From: Sclerodactyla briareus
Lineage: Eukaryota; Echinodermata; Holothuroidea; Dendrochirotida; Sclerodactylidae
Direction: 5' to 3'
Length of the DNA: 64,000 bases
NCBI GenBank assembly: GCA_026419785.1
Contig: JAODTK010005844.1
Span: 124,001 to 188,000, forward strand
Shown here: positions 50,499 to 60,884 of the stretch, piece by piece
Layout of the letters: each line of letters starts with the position of its first letter
Numbering within the stretch: the first letter of the stretch is position 1
Notes under the pieces: model-generated
The model's input: only the letters and a program-made list of their open reading frames with translations
The model's database searches: none
What the model was told of the DNA's origin: nothing
Position numbers and translations under genes: made by a program

Positions 50499-50600
50499 TA
50501 TCTATCTATCTATCTATCTTCTATCTAATCTACTCTATCTATCTATATTCTATCTATCTATCTATCTATCTATCTAATCTATTATCTATCTATCTATCTT
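50499..50600 (+). repeat. (TATC)n microsatellite
   Basis: Interrupted TATC units. The motif is the reverse complement of the GATA array 1.8 kb upstream. Confidence 0.95.
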
Positions 50601-50639
50601 TCCAGTATGTCAACAATGCTTTTACGGGACCCCCAAACA

Positions 50640-51640
50640 GTCATGCTGTGATGGATGTCGACCAAACTTGGACGCAATGTGATTGACCCACGGGCATGTT
50701 TGACTTTGGGAATGTCAGGTCAAAAGTATTAAAGGGAGCAGTATAGGCCATATGTGTAATTTCCAAATGTATCTCTACAAATTTGGTTACACCGTGCTGA
50801 TGTTCATTCATAATGATGTCTAATACAGGCCGTACCTCGGGTTGTTCAGGAATTCTTGTACAGGTACAACTGTACAAGGTCCCACTTGGGCCCTAGAGCC
50901 TATTGTATGAAATACCGCAAATACCTACAAATTTTGTTGCCCATGCTAATGTTCGGTCATAAGGAGGGTCCACTGGGCCGACCTCGAGGCCCAGGAAATT
51001 AGGACCAAGGCCCAGTGTGAGCTCTGGGGAGGAATACGCAAAAATGCTTCACCTCCTAAAAGTGTTTTTCTTTTCTTGTTTTGTCGCAAACGGGCCAGAG
51101 AAAACCGACATTTGTAGTAGGAAATTTCACACAATGGTGCTTGAAATGCACTCCTCCCACAAGATTGATTAATGTTGATTTGATTGAAGGCAGATTTTGA
51201 TTTTTTGTTGGACTTCTTTATTTTATTAATGTGGACTAACTCGGACCCAAAGGTTTCAGTGACCTTGTGACATCTTAGACCATGGGAAGAGTCAAGGTCA
51301 AAGATTCAATCAAAATGGGAAGATGTTTTAAATTGCATTTCTCTATGGTCATTCTTTGATGGATGTTGGTCAAAGTGAGTAAACTAAGTAACAATGTTTT
51401 TGACTGCGCAGGCATCTTTAGCCCTATGAAAATCAAGGTCAATAGCCATTGTTTGGAAATGCCTCGTATGCCTCATGATCTTGAAATAATTAACAAATAA
51501 GTGCACGACGTCTTGGTACATTTGTGCGGTTTGAGCTAACAGCACCATGGTGTTTGTAAAAGTCGTGTGTGGCCTGGTGAACACGGCTCTGATTCGCCCA
51601 AGACGAAACATGGTGGACTTTCTGGCAATAAATTAACTCG
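50640..51640. repeat. Repeat-like region with GGTCAAAG words
   Basis: Two diverged copies of a phrase TACAAATTT.GTT..CC.TGCT.ATGTTC.TTCATAA occur near 50775 and 50930, and AGGTCAAA/GGTCAAAG words recur to 51375. It resembles the core of the HINE-like family in style but could not be aligned to it. Confidence 0.4.
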
Positions 51641-51643
51641 TTT

Positions 51644-52123
51644 TTGTCAGGTTTTATTCATTATAGTAATACCATTTCAACCCAAACTGTGGATTTTGGT
51701 GGAGGGGACGGGGAGATGGTACGTGCCTCGTCCTCCCATTGGCTAGCATTCATTGGTCAGCCGCGTATCCCACAAACCACACTATTAAGTATACACGGTA
51801 CCTGCTGGTTGCTAGTATGGTCTGACTACGACGCTGGCGATTTCAGGAGCATTATGGACAATTATTTCAGTGGCTTCATGGCTTACTATGTTGCAGTTTT
51901 CTATCGCAATGTAGCTCATTACTGGGTAAGGCCACACCGCGATCAAAATGCTCAACCCATCAATGAACCCAGTACTGGCTCCTCCCAAGTCATATACGTT
52001 CTCAAATGTTTGCCAGCAGTTTTCGATGAGTGGTCCAAGGTAGACACATTAATGCTATGTGGAGCTCACGACGCTACCCACGCACCACTACTCCCAAGTC
52101 ATGTGGACTTTCCTACGCGGTGA
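51644..52123 (+). CDS. Unassigned ORF, 159 codons
   Basis: A plus-strand frame opening at MSGFIHYSN and closing with LPSHVDFPTR. The middle (FRSIMDNYFSGFMAYYVAVFY, 21 residues in full at about 70-90) is hydrophobic and aromatic, followed by a hydrophilic stretch with WVRPHRDQNAQP. I recognise no domain and there is no clear signal peptide. It is among the longer frames of the window and its composition is less skewed than the chance ORFs around it, but the coding status is unproven. It could be an exon of an unassembled gene or chance. Confidence 0.25.
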   Translation: MSGFIHYSNTISTQTVDFGGGDGEMVRASSSHWLAFIGQPRIPQTTLLSIHGTCWLLVWSDYDAGDFRSIMDNYFSGFMAYYVAVFYRNVAHYWVRPHRDQNAQPINEPSTGSSQVIYVLKCLPAVFDEWSKVDTLMLCGAHDATHAPLLPSHVDFPTR

Positions 52124-52559
52124 ATGATTGACGTGTATCCGAGCAACTTCATTTTTACTAGACACCCAAGGGCAGGATTACCGCGAGGAACAATAAACAA
52201 CTGTACGTTTGATGGGAACCTATGTCCCCCACCTTAAGTAAGCACATAGCCGACAGGTGTCGGGCTATATCTGCTGACTGGACAGTCAACAGTTACTGGA
52301 CCGGAGGCGAACCAGAGGGGTCGGTATATTGACTCTCAATTACAGGGGAAATATGCTCTGGGTGGTGCGACGCGCAGCGTTGTACCCATACTGTCCATGA
52401 AGAGAGGGCGCCAATTTCTGTGTAGCGTGGTAAGGTAATGGAGTACCATCAGAAGGCCACTAGGTGTAGCCGTCGGGAGGCGTTAGGATAAGAGGACAAG
52501 TCTATTGGGCTTGAAAAGATGCCTATGTGCTACCATGCATATTTTGACAATAGCCATTA

Positions 52560-53815
52560 GTATACAGCACACATACCGGTACCTGGGGTTTGGGCGATGT
52601 TGGATAGCCACACTGTTGGATAACTTCAATTTGCGGTGCTGTATTTGCAGCTCTGAATGCAGAGGGTATGCCTAGAAGGTTCCACATTGGTAGGCGACTG
52701 GTGGGAACAAGAGTAGGCTGTCGGTGGGGACAATGTGAGGCTACCAATGAGTACAGGTGATGGGTGTCAGTGGAGGAAAGAATGGGGCTATTGGCGCGAA
52801 ACAGGGGCGGGCTTAGTCGACGAGGACCGGGATTCGACAGGGGAGGGGCGGGGTGGGGCGGTCGATGAGGACGAGGGCCCAGACTGTACCGATTGGCGAG
52901 AGGGTGGAGTTAAAAGTAAGTAATTAACGAAGCTCGGAATGGTACTTCCGACGAGGACAGGGGTGGTAGGGATGGCAGTTGGGTGGAGATGGATAGATAA
53001 GACATGGGTGGCGCTGTCGATGGGGACAGGGACGCGTTATCCGTGATGATTTGAGACGGGCTGTCAGGGGTACAGGTTGGTGGGATCGATGAGAAACAGA
53101 GACAAGGGTGGCGCAAGGGGGCAGGGGCCATGCCCTCGTCGGGGATTATTCCCATCGCGTCGGGGAGCCCGAGTTGGTACCTAAATTTACACACCGGGAC
53201 AAGGGCATTGCTCCGACAGTATAAATTTTCAACTTCTTTATAGCGAAAATATTTCTATAGTGTGGCCGAGTTCTACGAGGAAGTTTAAGTGCCAGGTATT
53301 TCCTGTGCAGTTATGGACCACCTGACCCTTATTCGACAAAGAGCGCCTGATGAGTGGGATGCCAAGAGTATATACAATGACTGGGTGAGGCTCGTCGGGA
53401 ACTCATCCCCCCCCACACTCGTCGGGAAAACTCGGACCCCCGCTCGGGGAAACCTGGCGCCACCACGGAACAGAGATAGGCTTGGTCGGTGGTGAAAGGG
53501 CTGGGCCTTTTAGTTGGGATAGGAGTGGAGCTGGTCTGGGGACAGGACTGGGGCTATCGGATTGCAAGAAACAGCGGTGGCTGCGGGGGGGTCCAGTCGG
53601 TGGTGACAGGCAGTGGTTTTCAGTGGAGACAGGACTGGGTCTTCCGATGAGGGACGGCGCGGTTTGAGAATGTTAGTTTAGACTGTAGTCGTGCTATATT
53701 TTGGTATAGGTCGTGATTCGGATTGCCTGAGGCAACCTTATTGAGCTGATTGAATGCTGAAGGAATATCCTGAATAACTGCAACCATTCCCGTGATTAAC
53801 AACGATGGCATGTAT
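52560..53815 (-). CDS. Candidate Ser/Pro-rich coding region, frame-broken, on the minus strand
   Basis: Read on the minus strand from 53815: QDIPSAFNQLNKVASGNP..LYQNIARLQS, then, after shifts, Ser/Thr-Pro-rich segments (RPSPVSTENHCLSPPTGPP, SPSPVPRPAPLLSQ, SLSPSTAPPMS, SSSSTAPPRPSPVESRSSS). It finally reads NLLGIPSAFRAANTAPQIEV..PKPQ, ending at a donor-like CAG|GTACCGGTATG near 52560. The IPSAF.. motif occurs at both ends. The same DNA is a degenerate minisatellite in the other reading (GACAGG, GGGGACAGG words). The repeated S/P peptides in changing frames favour a coding repeat with assembly indels. The product is unknown; it may be a linker of a cytoplasmic or nuclear protein. Confidence 0.35.
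52735..53660 (+). repeat. GC-rich minisatellite
   Basis: Degenerate units built from GATGGGGACAGG, GTCGAYGAGGAC, GACAGGACTGGG.CT and GGTGGTGACAGG words, 40-50 bp apart, interrupted by less repetitive DNA at 53195-53400. Confidence 0.6.
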
Positions 53816-54040
53816 TAGACGTAAGGTACGCTTGCGTGTATGAGAGAGAAGTTGATGCCTCAGGTATCTAAGGTAGCGAAAGGCATGCCAAAATCAATGA
53901 AAGTTAAAGTTCAAAGCAGCTGCTTCGCCGATAATTTAAAAATTCGGAATTAGTACAAGATAGAAGATTGGAAACGCTTCTGTTAGCAGAACCCCGTACC
54001 AGGAAAGTTGGGGGGGGGGTTGGGATGGGTGGTACCATGT

Positions 54041-54330
54041 TTACGAGCTGCCGAGGGAGTGGTATCTAGTCAAAGCTTTACTTTTGCTAGTGTTTGAAAT
54101 GTCGCTAGTGGTTGAATGAAGCGGTCGGCTCGACTGCAGAAGTTTATAATATATATGGACGCCTCTGAAAAGATAGTGTTGGTCACAGTGACCGTAGCCG
54201 TTAAGCATTAGACTCTGCCCCGGTTGGTGAAAGTAGCCTTCTAAGCATAGATATGCCCCGGTTGGTACCGAGCCTTCTAAGGCATAGATCTGCCCGGTTT
54301 TCTCTTCGGAAAAAGAATAATCAAACATCG
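54041..54330 (-). other. Minus-strand frame with short internal repeat
   Basis: On the minus strand the peptide runs TGQIYALEGSVP, TGAYLCLEGYFHQP, GQSLMLNG, a 12-14-residue repeat encoded by three diverged DNA units (54201-54300, plus-strand phrase TAAGCATAGA..TGCCCCGGTTGGT). It lies 5' of the Ser/Pro-rich candidate on the same strand and could belong to the same gene. No family recognised. Confidence 0.3.
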
Positions 54331-54618
54331 GTACAGTTACCTGAGCTCAGAGTTCTGGGGTTAGAGAACATCCTGTGCTGTTTAAACGAGAGGAGCGACT
54401 CCAATCGAATAAAGGAAGCGTAAATTTATATATCGGTGGCAAAAAAATCTAGTTAAAACAAATGAGTTTCTCGCGTGATCGTTATGATGCGTTGCCAACG
54501 CATCAGGATTATGGAAATATTTTAGTTCTCTATTTGTTTGAACACAGGTCATGCAATAAACGGACGAGGGGGAATGTGATTTTATCGCGGCATAAGATTC
54601 CGGTAGCAACCACGGCAT

Positions 54619-55735
54619 CTATAGGCCGACCTGGATACCCTGTTATTGCTTCTGTATCCGTCATCTGTAAGTGGTACCAGACTACTGCTATCGTAAATCA
54701 TTGAGGAGGTCATCGATTGAGGGTACATAGGAGATGACAAGTTGGACGTGTAATTACTCCTATGGGCCCACCTTCACAAGCAGGCTCGATGCTCGGCTCG
54801 GCAAATAGACGAGAGTCAAATCGTGGCATTCCTGTTCATTCATCACTCATTCACTCACGCACTCAATCCACGCCCTCACCTGCCTACTCACTCACTCACT
54901 TTGGGAGCACATGCCGGGAAGGGCACCTCGCCCTTCCAATCGGTCAGCCTCCTCCGGGCGAGAGACCGGTCCTGCATGGGCCTAGCCCATCCGCCCCAAC
55001 TCCATGAGGCCCCCGCGGAAGCTACGTCAACCAATGAGCTTACGTGGGCGTCCCGTCGGTCGGCCCCCAACAACCGCATCGCGGATCAGGCAGCTAACCC
55101 TTCACCATCCCCGCCTCCCGAGAACCTGGAATTAGATACATGATCCTGCCAGCGGTACCGAGGATGTGCGAGAGTGAAGGTAGAAAAGAAAAAGAATCAA
55201 TCGCCGTCTTTAGCCCAGCAGTGAGCGTCCAAACCTCACTAGAATTTAACAAGACTGAAGCACAAGAGAGCTAAAAAAACCCGGAACTGGTTCTTTTGCT
55301 CAGATAACGCGAGCGCCACACACCCTATCCAGTGATTATGGCTCCATATGCAGTCTAAGGCGGGTCTTTTCTAATGACTGCAGGCTCGCAAGAAGTGAGT
55401 CATAATCACCATGCCGAGGTAAACGGCAAATGGTGGAAAGGAAAGTGTTTGGAGACACGCTGCGGCCGAGTATAGTTGTGGGGGTGCACGGCCCTACCCC
55501 GGATACCAGTGCTTTCAATTATTTAATGTCCAGACGACGGCCAGTCATTGATGACCTGGACAGCAGTTCGCTCGCTATGCAAAACTCCAGAGATACTTAT
55601 TTGCGGCTGAGTGTGATGGGACGCACAAGCAGCCAGAATAAAACTAGACGTGTGCAGGCGGGTAAACCGCCGACGTGTATATCCCCGCAAAAACAGCTTT
55701 TTTGGGACATCGTTTCGAGGAAGGCACATTAAATT
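54619..55735. other. No gene recognised
   Basis: Several overlapping ORFs on both strands (54762-55143 plus, 55336-55753 both strands) without motifs. Short CACTCATTC repeats lie near 54840-54900. Confidence 0.4.
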
Positions 55736-55739
55736 ATGT

Positions 55740-56000
55740 CCATTTGACCCCAAGTGACTTTGAAATGACCTACCTGTTGGTCAGGTTCAACTGTAGTCCA
55801 CATTCACCAAGTTTTCTTCAAATACGACAAACTTTGAAAAATCGCATGATTTAGGCAAATTAATCTCCCGTGACCTGAAATGACCTTCATGTTGTTTAGG
55901 ACTAACAAAGTCCACATACACTGAGTTTTGTTCAAGTCCGACGAAGTTAGAAAAATGCGAAAAAATTGACCTCTGGTGACCTTGATGTTATTCGGGACCA
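55740..56000 (-). repeat. HINE-like core fragment, inverted
   Basis: Two diverged units of about 115-120 bp with AAGTGACYTTGAAATGACCT, AGTCCACAT.CACYRAGTTTT and CGACRAA.TT are the reverse complement of the GGTCACTGGAGGTCATT / AAACTTGGTAGATGTGGTC core of copies A and E. No element ends are present. Confidence 0.6.
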
Positions 56001-56264
56001 ACTTTTCTCCACCCACCGCCGTATTTTCCCAAAATAAGAACACACACAAATTAACAGAAGGGCGACCTTCAAAAACGGAGGGCAGCACTTTCGAACTCAT
56101 CCGGAGACTACACTTGGGCGGACAGCAGTACAAGTTTCAGAAGCGTCACGAGTTATTGTACTAAAGGTTAGTGTTCTAAATGGACTTGGGACTGCGACAA
56201 AAATACCAAACTGCAGATACAAAAGTTATGAGTCTCGGCTAGCTGTCCGCCGGGGCCTGACTGC

Positions 56265-56266
<2 letters not shown>

Positions 56267-56309
<43 letters not shown>
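56267..56309 (+). repeat. Uninterrupted 43-base G run
   Basis: 43 consecutive G. The length is unreliable in any assembly. It is strongly quadruplex-forming in principle. Confidence 0.9.
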
Positions 56310-56310
<1 letters not shown>

Positions 56311-56646
56311 CCAATACCTGACTAGGTTATAGCTAATGGAAGAGGGGAAGAAAACGAACGGCTTTCAATGCGCTACTAGGACCTCGTGGGAAGGAGAGAG
56401 TTACAATTCCCGGGAGAACAGTTGCCATATTCAACAGGATAGAAACACAGCCGACAGGTGTTAGCGTATCCCAAATGACCTGGAGTCAACAGTCACTGAC
56501 CTGGAATATCCACCTCAACTTGAACGGTATCATACCCTGGGGGTCGGCTCATTCCCCCCTCCATAAGTAGAGAGGTTCAACTGAATTGATGCCCAAGGGT
56601 CCATGGGTGACGTCTAAACTCGAGAGTTCCTCGATCCCAATGAACC

Positions 56647-57075
56647 TTGTCCAGTCCTCCACTGTTTCCACTAGCTACGTGTACGCGAGGAGAAGTATAC
56701 CAGGTAAGCCTGCAACCTGGCTACAGTACCATATACTTTAAAAATGGTACTTGTTTCGAGGTCAGCGTTCGGGATCATAGCTCCGAGATAGTAGAGTTCC
56801 CATTTAATCAACAATTATCGCAGGTGACCGAGTGCAGTGGGTTCTATGATATCGATAACGTGTATATGGCACATCCACGAATGCGTGTTATCAGGCATGT
56901 CAGGAAGGGCGGTTTAAGTTCTCATCTCTGGTCGCCTCTTATGATAAACGTGGAATATCGTGGACAACCCTTCGCCCTGCACATGACTTATGCATATACT
57001 GAAACAGATATTGGTGTCAGTCAATTAGATACCGGTAGTACGGTACTTTACTCCAGTATGCTAGAGTACAATTAG
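56647..57075 (+). CDS. Unassigned ORF, 142 codons
   Basis: A plus-strand frame with balanced amino-acid composition: an N-terminal segment PLATCTRGEVYQVSLQPGYS, two cysteines 33 residues apart (GTCFEV and TECSGF), beta-like alternation, and the C-terminal VEYRGQPFALHMTYAYTETD before SSMLEYN and a TAG. The look is that of a secreted beta-rich fragment, but I recognise no family. A donor-like CCAGGTAAGCC lies at 56699-56709, so the frame could also span an exon boundary. Upstream, 56440-56500 resembles 52245-52305. Confidence 0.35.
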   Translation: MSSPPLFPLATCTRGEVYQVSLQPGYSTIYFKNGTCFEVSVRDHSSEIVEFPFNQQLSQVTECSGFYDIDNVYMAHPRMRVIRHVRKGGLSSHLWSPLMINVEYRGQPFALHMTYAYTETDIGVSQLDTGSTVLYSSMLEYN

Positions 57076-58194
57076 TCATGTAAACTTGACGTGACAATTC
57101 CATTGTTCGCATGAGGGAAATCGAACCCTTGGACAGAAGTTCGGTCTGCACGAGAGTGCATTAAACCTGCCACAATCTGCTATTACAGAATACCCTTATG
57201 ATGTCTAAGGGAAAATGGTTTGAACCTCTGTAAAACACAAAGGCAATGTGGAACATGGACTTCTAAACGAAGAACAAGAAGAAGAAAAAAAAAAACAGTA
57301 ATAGATGAGCTGGATCATGGTTGAAATCTGATTGAAAAACTAACGAAACTTGAACAAATACTAAAGGAGAAGCTCATTCATTCAGTTGTGCATGCCAACA
57401 TCCCCGGCCCCGTCGTAGACGGCCGCGTCCTGTAATCTGAAGGCTCATTTCACACGCGTATGACAAAAAAATCGTCTATTTAGGCTTTATTCCAAATGCA
57501 ACATTGGTCTGTCAGTTCGTTTGTTTTCAAGTTAGAATTGTTCTACCTCTGACCTCTAATTTCGCCATTTTTGGCCTTTTGACCTTGAACTCGAACCCTG
57601 AAAAAAAAGAGCATTATTACCCCCCCCCTTGTTAGTGTTTACTTTTGACCCCTGTTTTCTAGCTGTATTTTAGTACCTGAATGACCATGGTGGGGGGTTA
57701 AATGACTGAGTTTTACAAAATGGCGCTTACCCGGTATGCTGAAAAGGTTAACCCAATTTGGGCCAATTGCTCTGGCGTCTATCACCCTTTCTTATACGAA
57801 CAAACCAAAACAAATATAGACCTCAGGATAAGTTATAACACCACTTCTTAATGACAGTGATTGGAATCTCCGTCTAATTGATTAAGTTATGTCCCCTTTT
57901 AACTATTCAGTTCCGAAACATTTAGGGTATATATTGTAACTGGACCTATGAAGCCTAAAAGTCTCTATTGTTTGCGGCCCCACGAGAGTAAAGGACGCCA
58001 GAGCTATTGACCAGAATAAAAATGATAAAAAATAAATTGACTGCTCTGAGCGAGTGATGAGCCAATGTGAATAAAAATATGTTTTTCCTCTCGCTTCCTG
58101 AGGTTTTGAAAGATTGACTATCTAGTTTGTACTGAATACTTTCACTGTTAACTGCCAGTAATCACCTACTTTTTCCACGTTCAGTCCCTTCTAC
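57076..58194. other. No gene recognised
   Basis: Contains a 29-bp segment (57415-57443) that recurs at 60063-60091, and a short stretch with TGACCTCTAA/TTTTGACCTTGAA words near 57550-57590. No coding frame supported. Confidence 0.45.
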
Positions 58195-59885
58195 GTGAAC
58201 TTGAGCACTTGCAGCGTGGGTTCTTTTATTATTGTTGGTAACCAAGCTGGAAAAAAACGAATCCCAGGGAGCGATCAGATCACCGCTGAACACCTCACGT
58301 CTGCCCCATGCATGTACACACAAACACATGCAGCGATTATCCTAAATAGTATAGCTGAGTCAGGAGAAAAAAATCTCTCGCTCTATTCAAAAGTCCACCA
58401 GAGAAATTCAAGACAAGTCATTTTACTTGTCAACACTATACGGAAAATTCTTGCTATTTGTGTAGCCATGCACGAGGATTCGCCCGTAATCGAAGAAGAG
58501 TACGGATATCCTTCCCGTCACCCGGACGGCCAACAATTAAGGACGATGCACAACCTGACAGCTGAAATTGTCTTCGCTTCCAAAGTACTAGCGAAAAAAA
58601 AAAAAAAACCAAAATAACGGTAGTTAATCCCATAGGGTGCACATCAATCTACTGATGCCCAAGAAGAGTAAAGCTTTCAATTCTGAGAGGAACTCAAGCC
58701 TAAGATCAGGACAGCTTATTGACCACGGACAGACTAATGGTACCACTGCTAATTGACAATGGTTCCTACACCGTCAGAGTAGCGGGCAAACTGGGACACC
58801 CCATCGTTATGACTAACATTGGCAACACTAACCTAGCCAACGCTTTGAAATCAGGGGGGAATGGACAATGGCATTGATGCATTCATCCTCCCACCTCAGT
58901 TAGTTAATCATGACTAAAGCGCGATCATACACTAAAAACTTTTTCACTGTCGACGAACAATATCAATACGATGATATTTATTTGGCATCAACTGGTCTGC
59001 ATATATACTGCAATATAACGAAGAACGGGTTTCTGAAAAAAACTGACAGGAAGGAATCTTAGAATCAATAGCCCGAAACCGAGAAATTTTCAATCATGAG
59101 AAAGAAAGGGAAAGTTGGAGGTATTGTAAATATTTAGGGAAAGTTTGTTGGGAACGAAGAAGATATAACAGAAGAATTGGCCAGGTCCAACAATGAATCA
59201 ATAGAATCTTAGAATCAATAGCCCGAAACCGAGAAATTTTCAATCATGAGAGAAGAAATGAAAAGTTGGGAGGAATGTAAATATTACGAAGTTTGTTGGG
59301 AACGAAGAAGATATAACAGAAGAATTGGCATGTCCAACAATGCGTTCCAAACACCCTGTAGGAATTTCCAAGAAACAGAAGAGAAGGCCGAACATTAAAC
59401 TCGGGGGTTTCAATGTAAGCTCTAAAACAATTGTATTTTTGTACAATTGCGAACTATAGAGCGCAATGAAGGAACTTTGAATTGACATTTTTCGAAGAAC
59501 ACTACTGGCAATGTTCTCAGCATCAGATGGACCAATACACTGGCAGGCTGGGTTATCAAACGATGATCTCTACAAGGAATAGCACCTTGATTATCCATAG
59601 TCGCACATGGAAGAATGATTTTTTTCGGTCATGTTGCAGGACTCCAGGAGGATGCTCCATCGAAGATTGCTCTGAGAGAAGCATCGAGACATACTACTAA
59701 ACCAGTTGGGAGATCGGTGACTATCTTGCTTGAGAAAATGAAGTCGCACTTCAAGGATAACAACATCAACATTTTCGAGGAAGCAATGTAAACCGGGTAC
59801 AAGCATTGTGAACGGGGGCGGAGTTAATCACTGAGATGAGTATGTCAGATAGTCAGAGACTCAACTTTCTACTAAACTATGGTCA
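58195..59885 (+). mobile_element. CR1/L2-like LINE remnant (reverse transcriptase and C-terminus)
   Basis: The first frame (58195-58617) reads GSDQITAEHL (PGxDxIxxExL at the RT start), then QVILLVNTIRKILAIC (RPI.LLNT..K....I) and LTAEIVFASKVLAKK (STTE.VF..K.L.EK). Later fragments give PIVMTNIGN, a PQGDGM..L.FIL-like block near 58845-58880, STGLHIYCNITKNGF near 59000, CWERRRYNRRIGMSNNAFQT near 59290-59350, and the FGHV-type C-terminal block near 59620. The 3' end matches the remnant at 10055-10560. A 150-bp tandem duplication (59056-59205 / 59206-59345) interrupts it. Many frame breaks; inactive. Confidence 0.75.
59056..59345 (+). repeat. Tandem duplication inside the LINE, period 150 bp
   Basis: ATCTTAGAATCAATAGCCCG begins both units (59056 and 59206). 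Both contain GAGAAATTTTCAATCATGAG and GAACGAAGAAGATATAACAG. Confidence 0.92.
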
Positions 59886-60091
59886 AATAGTAAAATACGC
59901 GAATACCTAAGCGCACGTTCGTATAGGCGCGTACCACTGTCTTGTTGGTCTGTATCACGCCACAGTGAAGTGGCGCGATACTTGTACGAGCACCAGCACT
60001 GTAGGGCGATGGCTCGACGTGTATACCTACAGCAACGTGCAGACGGAATATCCCGAACCGCTGTAGACGGCCGCGTCTTGCAATCTGAAGG

Positions 60092-60884
60092 ACACTATAA
60101 CGATTTATCGTTCTGGTGCACGATCATTTTTGAATTCCAGGGGAAACAAGGAAGAAGGTGGGCTGTGTGGTAGTTATAACAAGTGCAAGTCGGAACGTCT
60201 TGGTAGCTGCGGACAGAAAAAACTCTCACGTGGCAAATACAACAGGCATTTTTTTCGCCATCACATTATTTTTGTTCCATTAGTGGGGGCTTGTGTTCAA
60301 AAAATGGGCGATCTGAGATTGGCTTGCCTAAATTGATTTTATTGCATATTATGACTATTTCGGATATGCTTGCACTCCAAAATGGCGGGTTCCATTTTTT
60401 TGGAAGTGGTTATGGCGGCCATTTGGATTCAAAATGGCCGCCATTTCGCAGGAAAACGAACAAACCCATTCCATATAGGCACCTACGGACTCGATGTTAG
60501 TGGCTAATTATAAGGTTCGTTATATAGCGGACTCCAATGGTAAAACACGACCATCAACAAAACTCCAAGGCGACCATCCTGAATTTAACAAATGGCCGTT
60601 TTCGTCGCAAAAGAGCTGACGAAAAAAAGCTGATCCACAAGCTTGCGTAGCTTTCACATTATTGCACACATTTGACGAAGTGCTCTGTTTTCGTATCGTA
60701 AGTAATCGATTGTGTTCCATGGTGGGGTTGGGGTACTACTTTGAGGATGTGAACGGCATGGGCGCACCCAAGTAAGCAAATTGTGTAACAATTCTAGGCA
60801 TCTGGCCAGACGTTTAATTTCAACAACTATCACTGCGGCTTCTGAATTTCACACAATGGGTTTTAGTAGTTCTATCAGAAAACT
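60092..60884. other. No gene recognised; ATGGCGGCC hairpin
   Basis: Holds the inverted repeat ATGGCGGCCATTT (60412-60424) / AAATGGCCGCCAT (60432-60444), perfect over 13 bp, plus further AAATGGC words to 60600. No coding frame supported. Confidence 0.5.
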
